64,000 nucleotides of DNA. It comes from Methylobacterium nodulans ORS 2060. Lineage in GTDB: Bacteria; Pseudomonadota; Alphaproteobacteria; Rhizobiales; Beijerinckiaceae. The notes below the pieces were generated by a model. It saw only the letters and a program-made list of their open reading frames with translations, was not told the origin of the DNA and searched no databases. The position numbers and the translations under genes are program-made. The first letter of the stretch is position 1, and every line of letters starts with the position of its first letter. Location of the stretch: NCBI RefSeq assembly GCF_000022085.1, contig NC_011894.1, positions 3,623,501 through 3,687,500 on the forward strand, written 5' to 3'. Positions 16,694 through 26,100 of this stretch are shown piece by piece.

Positions 16694-17113
16694 CTATCCC
16701 TTGATCGGCAAGGTGAGGATCACATACCGGAAATAACCCGGCACGGCGTTGGGGTCCAAGTCCGGCCGCAGCTTCGCGATCTTGAATTGGGCTCGGTTCA
16801 GGTACTGGAACTGGAACCGCGGGAAGCCGTAGTTGCCTCCATAAATGTTCTCCTCTTGGGAGAGCTGCCCAGCGGAGGGGTCGTAGCGGTCGAAGTAGTA
16901 CCACGGATAGTAGCCGATGTCGGGGATATTGACGACCTGATCGAGATTGCTCGTCCCCGCCTGGAGGATGTTCGCCATCCGGCCCGCAGCGGAGGAGAAC
17001 ATCCACTGCGAGTTGTTGGTCGGGTCGCAGCCGAACAGGTCATAGCCGGGTTTCGAGACGAACAGCCCCTGGTGTCCCGAGGGGTGCTGTCCGATGAGTA
17101 CGCGCCACGTCAC
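16694..17113 (-). CDS. Phage tail-tip protein, paralogue of 16253
   Basis: A 139-aa protein beginning MTWRVLIGQHPSGHQGLFVS with KPGYDLFG. It is aromatic-rich (YYPWYYFDRY) and beta-rich. It follows the tail-tip gene directly and is probably a tip-associated fibre or receptor-binding accessory. Confidence 0.65.
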   Translation of the reverse strand: MTWRVLIGQHPSGHQGLFVSKPGYDLFGCDPTNNSQWMFSSAAGRMANILQAGTSNLDQVVNIPDIGYYPWYYFDRYDPSAGQLSQEENIYGGNYGFPRFQFQYLNRAQFKIAKLRPDLDPNAVPGYFRYVILTLPIKG

Positions 17114-17115
17114 GG

Positions 17116-20100
17116 TCAGCCCCAGATGATGATCCGCTTGTTGTTAAGGTCGACCTGCATCTGACCGTCGCCGCTCTGAAGCAGGCCGGCGGTCATGGTG
17201 CCGACATTGGCGGTGATGGCCGAGAGTTGCGTCACCGAGAGCTTGTTGGCGCTGACCGAGTTGACCCAGAGGCCGCCACCGTTGACGCCGGTCCCGTTGA
17301 GGATGAGGTTGCTGGCGTCATCCCACATCGCGAGACCCCAGCCGCCACCGGAGAGATCGTTGATGTAGCCAACCGCCACACGCAACGTGCCGTTGCTGTC
17401 GCGGCAGTACATGCGACCAAGGCCCGTGTTGTTCGGTGCCTCCAGCACGAAATTGTTGCCGCCGATCTGGATGACGCCGGCCGTTATCATGCCGGCCCCG
17501 ATCTTGTCCGCGGTGACCTGCCCGGCGCCGATCTTCTCTGCGGTGATCTGTCCGGCCGCGATGTGGCTGGCCTGGATCGCGTTGGCGGCGATCTGGTTGG
17601 CGGTGATGGTGCCGGTGTTGATCCGGCTGCCGTCGATGATCGTCCCGCCGTATGTCGGGTTCAGCCCAGCATAGCCGTCGTAAGAACACATAAGGACGGT
17701 GTTCTTATCGGCGAAGATGTCAGGCCAGTTGTTGGCGGCGAAGTTGAGCTGGTTCGGCCGCCGCTTGTCCCACCAGATGTAGCAGAGGGTGGCGCCTGCG
17801 TTACCGCTGCCGCCTGGGCACCAGCTCGCGACATTGTTGCCGGCGTCGTCGATCCACAGGACGTGACCTCCTGTCCACGAGACGGTGCGAGTGTTTTTGT
17901 CAACCGAGAAGTCGATGCCGACCGTGCGGACGCCGCGCAGGGCCACCGTCAGGGCGTTGACCCGGATCGAGTTAGCTTCGATCGCGCCGCCATTGATCTT
18001 GGTGGTATCCGAGCCCATCCAGCTCGTGAGCGATTGCCCGCCGCCGACCTGGATCTTGTCGGCGTAGATCGAGTTCGACTGGATGTGCCAGCCGGAGATG
18101 GTCGTGCCAGCGATCTGGTACCCGGTGATGGCGTTCGCAGCGATCCTGTCGGCCGTGATGGTGCCGGCGGTGATCTTGTTGGCGTTCATGGTGCCGGTGG
18201 CGATGGTGTCGCCCCAGATCACGGTCGAGGAGCCCGGCGCCCAGTCCGAATATTCGGCCTGATTGGGCTTGGCCTGCCCGAAGTAGAGGCCGCTCCAGAA
18301 GGTATAAGGGCCGTCACCACCATTGAACGTCGTCCGCAGGTAGATTGCGGCCGTGGCGGCGTTGGACGGGGCGGTGGCGAAGCAACCCATGCGCGCCCAG
18401 GCGCTCAGGTTGCCGTTGCTCATCGCGTTCTCGACGGTGTTGGTCCAGGCCTCCCCGCAATAGGCGTCGTTGGCATCCATCCAGACGATGATGAGGTGAG
18501 CCTTGCAGCGGTGAGCCGACACGTAGCCGGACACCTCGTATCGCTTGCCGGCGACCACCGGGAACCGCTGGCTCCAGGTGCCGTCCTGCTTCGGGGTCGA
18601 CGCATAGGTGTCCCAGACATAGCCGGCCGGCGGGGTGCCGGCGCAGCTCACCTGCAACGAGCCCATCCCGTTCGGCTGCCAGCCGGGGCCCGATTGGTTG
18701 AGCCCGATGTAGGGGGCGCGGTTGCCCAGATCCCCCAGGTTCGACCACGTCCCGTAGATGCCGGGGACGGTGCCGCCGCCCCAGTTGTTCACGCCGGGCG
18801 TGCCCGCCCGGAAGTCAGAGTTGTAGAGCAGGTTGGTCGAGTTGAGCCCGACGCCGATCTTGTCGGCCGTGATCGCGCCCGCCGCGAGCTGGTCCACGCC
18901 GATGGCGCCGGCCGAGATCTGCCCGGCGGTGATCGAGTTCGCGACGAGCTTGTCCGCTGAGATCGTGTTGCCGGCGATGTTCCAGCCGATGATGGTCTGG
19001 CCGGCGATCTGGTTCGCGGTGATGGTGTTGGCCGCGATCTCATAAGCGGTGATGGCCCCGGCCGCGATATGGCCGGCGCCGAGCGTGCGCGCCTGGATAT
19101 TCCAGCCGATGATGGTGGAGCCCGCAATCTGGTCCGCCGTGATGGTATTGGCGGCAATCTCGGTCGCGGTGATGGCGCCGACCGCGATCTGGCCCGCCGT
19201 GATGGTGCGAGCCACCAGCCGATCCCCGTAGATCGAGCCGGTGGTGATGTTGGTGCCGGTGATCGTGGTGACCCCGGGGTCCACGTAGGGCGAGCACTCG
19301 GCCTGGCCCGCCCGCGCCGCAGCGTACATGGCCCCGACTACGAAGATGAGGGGGCCCGCCGCGGTGATGTTTTGACCGCGGTAGAGCACCTTGAACCCGT
19401 AGGCGTTGGACGGCGAGGTCGCGAGGATCGCCATCCGCGGGTAGTCGGTCAGGGCTCCGCCGACCTTCGCGAACTGACCGATGACGTTCGATCCGTCGTA
19501 GCGGATGGCGTTGCCGGCGCTGTCCAGCCACAGGACATGCATCTGCGCATCGCAGCGATGGCAGGTGACGTAGGCCGAGAACTCGTAGGGCGTGTTCGGA
19601 TAGCAGGGAAATGCTTGGAGGTTGTTGCTCGTGTCGATGCGCTGGTGCCAGGTGTCGAACCACTGTCCGCCGGCCCCAGTCCAGCCCGTGCCGTAGCCGG
19701 CGAAGCCCTTGAAGCCCGACGGCACCCAGCCCGTCTCCACGAAGATGTCGGGCGTCCCGCCCCAGGTCTGGCCGCCAGCCGTCCAGCCGGCGAGGCCCTG
19801 GGCCATGTCGGCGTTGAAGGCGAAGTTGGCGCTGGAGACGGCAAGCTTGCTGGTCGTGACCGATCCGGCCGCCAGCTCATTGGCGGTGAGCGTCCCAGTC
19901 GCGATCTGCGAGGCCGTGATGGTCCGCGACGCGATCTCGTAGGCCGTAATGGTTCCGCCTGCGATCCGGTCCGCCGTGATGGTCCGCCCGGCGATCTCGT
20001 TGGCGGTGATCGTGCCCGAGACCAGATTGCCGGCCGAGATCGTGCGCCCGGCGATCTTGTCTCCGGTGATGGTGCCGCCCGCGATCTGACCGGCCGTAAT

Positions 20101-23100
20101 GGTCCCACCCGCGATCCGATCCGCGGTGATCGAGCCCGCGATGATGCGGTTGGCGTGCAGCGAGCCCGTGCGGATGGTGCCGCCGTCAATGGTGGTCAGG
20201 CCCGGCGGCGAATAGGGCGACACCTCCGTCTGGCCCTCGATGGCCTTGGCGAACATCAGGCCGGACACCATGACGTAGTGCCAGCCCTGACCGTTGATCC
20301 AGGTGTTGCCGAACCGCACCCGCGGCTGCGCGTAGACCGCACCGGCCGGAGCGACGACGATCAGCTTCGAGCGGGCGTACTGGTCCCACTCTTCCACGGA
20401 GTTGTAGAACGAACCCTGCCAGTCCAGGGTCGTCCAATTGCCCCAGGTCTCACCGATGTAACTCTGGTTGTTGTCGAGCCAGATCAAGCCGACAATGGCT
20501 TGGCAGCGGATGGTCGCCAGATAGGCACTGATCTCGTAATACTCGCCGGCCCTGACGGAGATCCTCTCGGCATTGCCGTCCGTCTTCTGGCGGTCGATGT
20601 GGACTTCTGCGATCGTGCCCTGGGCGATGTTCTCCCCGTTGGTACGGCAGCGGAAGGCCCGCATCCCGGCCGGAGCGTGGTTGGTGTCCGTCCCGTCGTT
20701 GACGATCACCGCGCCCGAGTTGCCACCGCCGACCGACCAGCCGGCCACGAAGCCGCTGCTGTCGACGTTGGTGCAGTCGGCATTCGGCGCGAGGTTCAGC
20801 GACGCAACCGCCAGCTTACTGGTCGTGACGGAGCCGGCTGCGAGGTTGCCCGCCTGAATGGTGCCGCCAGCAATGAGGCTGCCCGTGATGGTGCCGCCCG
20901 CGATGTTGGTCCCGGTGATGGTGCTGCCGGCGATCTTGTCGCCGGTGATCGTGCTGCCCGCAATCTCGGTCGCCGTGATGGTGCCGGTGGCGATCTGACC
21001 TGCGGTGATGGACTTCGCGGCGATCTTGGCAGCCGTGATCGCGCCATCCACGATCATCTGAGCGTTGGCAGCTTTCCGCGCCTGCACCTTGCCCCAGTAG
21101 ACGTAGCTGCCATAGGCGTAGGGCTTGTCACACAGCAGGAGCACCTGCATCCGCTGGATGCCTTCGGGGATGGTGATCTGACCCGAGAGATCGACCCATT
21201 GGTTCTTGAGGTCGGTGTAGGCCGCGGTCGGCCACTGGCCGTTCCCCCCGGCGGCATCGGTGAGAACGGCCATGAGGCTGGCCCGCTCGCCGTTTGCGTT
21301 GAAGACGCGCGCCGACAGGTTGATGACGTCGCCCGGCCGCACCGCGATCGGGTCGGAATAGGCGCAGTCGCGTGCATTCGAGCGCAGGCGGTGCATACCG
21401 CCGGGGTCGGTCGCGACCGACGTATCGATGAGCGTGTCGCCGCCGCCGAGAGACCAGCCCTCGGAGTTCGCCGAGCCGTCGATCGGGTTCGTGAAGTCCC
21501 CGTTCTTCAGCATGTTGCTGGGATCGGTGAGGACCAGCTTCGAGGCGGTGACCGATCCGGCCGCCAGCTCGCGCGCAGTCAGCGTCCCGGCGCTGATGTT
21601 CGCCCCCGTGATGGTGTTGCCGGCGATGCGGTCACCCGTGATGGTGGACCCGGCAATCCGGTCACCCGTCAGCGAGTTGACGGCGATCTCGTTCGCGGTG
21701 AGGCTGCCGGTGACGATGTGCCCGGCCCCGATGGTGCGGCCAGAGATGTTGAAGCCCGTGATCGTGGCGCCGGAGATGTTGCCTCCGGTGATCGTCCCGC
21801 CCGCGATACGGTCGCCCGTGATGGCCGAGCCGGCGATCTCGTAGGCGGTGATGGTCCCTGCGGCGAGGTTGGTCGCCGTGATGGTGCGGGCGGCGATCTC
21901 ATTGGTGGTGAGCGTCGCGGCCACGATATGCCCGGCGCTGATCGTCCGGCCGGCGATCAGCCCGCCCGTGATGGTCGCGCCCGCGATCTTGTCGCCCGTG
22001 ATGGTCGAACCGGCAATCTCGGTCGCCGTGATGGCCCCGACCGCGATCTGCCCCGCCGTGATGGTGCGGGCGACGAGCCGGTCCCCGTAGATCGAGCTGG
22101 TGCGGACGTTGCCGCCCTCGATCGTGGTCACGCCCGCGTCGGAGTACGGGCTCGGCTCGGTCTGGCCCTCGACGGCCTGGGCGAAGAACAACCCGCCCGC
22201 CATGCAGTAGGGGTTGCTGCCGAAGTTGTACCAGCGGACCCGGATATCGGCACTGGCGGCGTTGGCCGGCGCGGTGGCGATCACCCAGGAGCGGGCGAGC
22301 CGATCCCAATCCGCCAGTGATGAGCCAGAGCCGAGCTGCGTGGCGACGATGTTGTTGCCGCCGTGCTCGGTGATGTAGGTGCCGGTGGCGTCCCACCAGA
22401 TGATCGACACATAGGCGGTGCAGCGGTGCGCCGAGACGTAGGCCGAGAACTCGTAGCGCGCATTCGGCGTGACCGGGATCCGCTGCTGGGCCCCCGTCGC
22501 ATCCGGGTTGGCGTAGATGATCTCGGAGATGCCGCTCGTCGGCTTGTTGGCATCGTCGTAGCGGACCGAGAAGACCCGCATGCCCTGCGGAGCCCAATCG
22601 GTGCGGATGCCCTCCACGAGCGGAGTGATGCCCGTGCCGCCGGCCGCGCCCCACCAGCCGGAGGTGCCCTGCTGGAGGCCGCCGTTCGCGGCGAGGTTCA
22701 GGCTCGCCACCGCCAGCTTCGAGGCCAGGATCGAGCAAGCTTCGATCTTGTCCGCGTTGACGGCGCCGGTCGCCAGCTTCGGCGTGCTGATGGCGCCGTC
22801 CGTAATCTGGGTCTGAGTGATCTGGCCTGCGAGCTTCGCCGTGCTAATGCCGGCGATCTGCGCGTCCGTGACCTGCCCCTGGAGCACGGCGGCATTGACC
22901 GAGGCCACCTGCGCGGCCACGACCTGTCCGATCAGCTTCGCCGCGCTGATGCCCGCGAGCTGGTCATCCGACAATGTGCCGCTGACCTTGGTCGCGCTGA
23001 TCGCCGCGAGCTGCGCGTCCGTGAGCTGGCCCGTCACGTCGGAGGCCCCGACCCCCGCGGTCCAAGCCCCACCCACCGCGCGGTAGATCTTGCCGTCCGA

Positions 23101-26100
23101 GTTGAGCACCACGGAGGGGCCGGTGTAGCCCGCGAGGCTCGGGAGCCCGTTGACGATGCCGAGGGCGGACAGACCGGAGGCGAGCTTCGACTGGCCAACG
23201 GCGTTGTCGGCGATCTGACTCGCGGCGATCTGGCCGATGAGCTTCGCGGTGCTGATGCCGGCGATCTGGCTATCCGACAGTGTGCCGGCGATCTGGGCCG
23301 CGTTCAGGCTCGCGATCTGGGCGGCCGTGATCTGGCCAGAGATTTGGCCGGCACCGATGCTCGCGATCTGGCTCGCAACCACCTGCCCGACGAGCTTCGC
23401 GGCCGAAACCTGGGCGATCTGGGCGTCCGTGAGGGTGCCGGTGATCTTCGAGGCGGCCAGAGCCGCGATCTTGGCATCCGTGATGGCGCCGGCCGCGATC
23501 TGGGCCTCGCCCAGTTGCCCGGTGATGTCGCCCGCAGCAACGCCGGCGGTCCAGGCCCCGGAGACCAGCCGGTAGACCTTGCCGTCCGCGCCGTTGAGCA
23601 CCACGGACGGGCCCGTGTAGCCGGCCGGGTCCGGCAGGCTGGACACGATCCCGACCGCCGAGAGGCCCAAGGCGAGCTTGGCCTGGGTGACGGCGTTGTC
23701 GGCGAGCTGCGCGGCCGTGAGCTGGCCTTGGATCGCGACCGCATTGATGCTCGCGATCTGATCCGCCGTGAGCTGGCCGGCGACCTTCGTGGCCGCAAGG
23801 CTGACGATCTGGTCGGAGGTGAGTTGCCCGCTGATCTGGGCCGCCGTGATGCTGGCGATCTGCGAGGCGACGATCTGGCCGACAACCTGGGCGGCATTGA
23901 TGCTGGCGATCTGCGAGGCGGTGAGCTGGCCGGCGACCTTCGCTGCCTCAATGGACTGGATCTGGGCGCTGGTGAGGGCGCCCGTGATGTCGACCGCCTG
24001 CACCGCGGTCGTCCACTGCCCACCCACGAGCCGGTAGAGCTTGCCGTCCGTCGCGTTGTAAGCGAGCGCGGGGCCCGTCCAGGTTGCGGGATCCGGCAGG
24101 CTGGTGACCGCGGTCGGCGCCACGACCGAGGCGGCGAGCTTGGTCTGGTCGATGACACCGTTCTGCAGTGCCGCCGCCGGGAGGGCCGCCGTGGTCGCCG
24201 TCTTCGGGCCGACGAAGTCGCCGGCCGTGCCCGAGCTGTTGACCGGCCGGACCCAGTATTTGCGGGTCTGCACGATCTCCAGGGTGGTGTCGCTGAAGAA
24301 GTTGAGCGGCGCTGGGACTGTCGCGAACAGGCTGGCGTCCGCCCCGTCGTCGCGCGTCCCGACCCACACCTCGATCGCGGCAAGGTCCGGGTCGCTCGGG
24401 TTGACCCACGACAGGCTTGCCGTCCGGTAGGCGGCGTCCACGGTGAAGCTCGTGATCGCGCCGGGCTTCGCGGTGTTCTTGGCCGCGGTGATGGTAGCGA
24501 TCGGGGACCAGCCCGAGACCGCCACCCCGCTGTCGTTCACGGTGCGGACGCGGGCCGTGTAGAGAACGCCCGGCTTGAGGTTGCGCCAGGTGAAGGTCGG
24601 CTGGCCCTTGTCGGCGCGGTCACGGATCCAGGACGAGTTCGTGACGCCGTCGCCCTCCGTCAGCTCGAATTCGTAGATCCCGAGGTTGCTGCTGCCGACC
24701 GGGTTCCAGGTCGCGGTGATCGCGGCCGTCGCCACGCCAGTCGCCGAGACTTCCAGATCCGTCGTCAGGTTGAGCCCGGTCGGGATGTCGGGCGCCTGGA
24801 CGTCGATGATCTTGTTGGTGGTGCGGATCTCGACCTGCGGCGAGATGTTCAGCTCGGCCGGGTTCTTGCCGAAGCTGTCGTAGAAGGCGACCCGCACGTA
24901 ATAGGTCGTCTCGGCCTCGGCCGGCAGCAGCAGGAAGCCGGTCGGGGCGACATCGGCCGCAGGGGACGTGGCGAGCGGGTCGAAGTTGCTCGTCTTGGAC
25001 AGCCAGACCAGCACGCCGGCGAGATCGGAGTCCGCCGGCGGGGTCATCCAGACGCCGATGCTCTCCGTCGTCCAGTCCAGCGTCGGGACGACCATGGCGG
25101 GCGCCGGATTGGACACGACGAGCACCGCCGGCTGGCTCTCGCGGCCGATCGCGTCGCGCGCCGCCACCGAGACCCGGAAGCGCCGCCGCGGGCCGCCCTC
25201 GTTGAGGTTCTCCTCGTAGTCGTAGGTCGCCTGCGCGGCGGTGATGATCTCGGTGTGGAGGAGCGCATTCGTGTCCGCGTCGAACACCCGGAAGGCGTAA
25301 CCGACCTCGTAAGGCCTCACGTCCGGCGGCCAGGTCAGGCCCCACTCCAGGGTGCAGCTCCGCCCCGTGAAGACGCTGCCGCCGCCCTTGACCTGCAGGC
25401 CGGTGACGGTGGGCCCGGCAAGCCCTTCCCAGCCCTGGACCGTGTAGGTGATCTGGGCGGCGTCCGACAGGCGCCCGTTCAACCCCTCGGCCTGGACGAT
25501 GAAGGTCCACTCGCCCGTGGCCGCGTCGTCAAAGTCCGCCGAGGTGGTGCTGCGCTTCGGTAGGGTCACCAGCGAGCCGTTCGGCTTAATGGCCGTGACG
25601 TAGTAGGCGACCGAGTTGAAGGGCTGGCCAGCCGTCCAGCTGAGGAGCAGGCTCTGCCGCGGCAGGTTGTTCTCAAAGTAGGTGCTTTCCCTCACCGTGA
25701 GGTTCGTCGGGGCGAGAACGACGTTCGGGAACTCGCTGATGTTCAGCGGCTCGAAGGCCGCGCCATCGTCCACCGCCGCATAGATCGAGGGCTCGTGCTG
25801 GAGCGCCTGGATCCCGCAGATGTGCGGCTCGACCTCCTTGATGCCGACGATCCGGAACAGCTGCGGCACCACCTCGCCGGCGATCTGCCACACCGCCGCG
25901 GCGTCCGGCACGGAAGGCAGGGCGGGCGAGATGCTGACCTCGGTGAGGTCGACGCCGGCCAGCGTCGTGATCTGCCGCTCTGCCACGCTGCCGTCCGGCA
26001 GGGTGACGGAGATCTCGTAGGGCACCCCGCTCTTCAGGGTGACCGGCCGATCGAGGAGGAGGGTCGAGGCCGTCGAGCCGGCCTTGAGGCGCCCGCCGGC

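Noticed and set aside
19069..22320. 1083-aa and other very long plus-strand frames opposite the tail tip gene (also 22363-25563 and 25795-27744)
   Set aside because: They are antisense shadows of the repetitive GC-rich J gene; Asp/Gly/Arg-rich composition, no ribosome sites, no domains.
17900..22700. Regularly spaced short repeats that could suggest a CRISPR array
   Set aside because: The roughly 30-bp units are contiguous, in frame, encode the TITxxxIAxG decapeptide and have no unique spacers.
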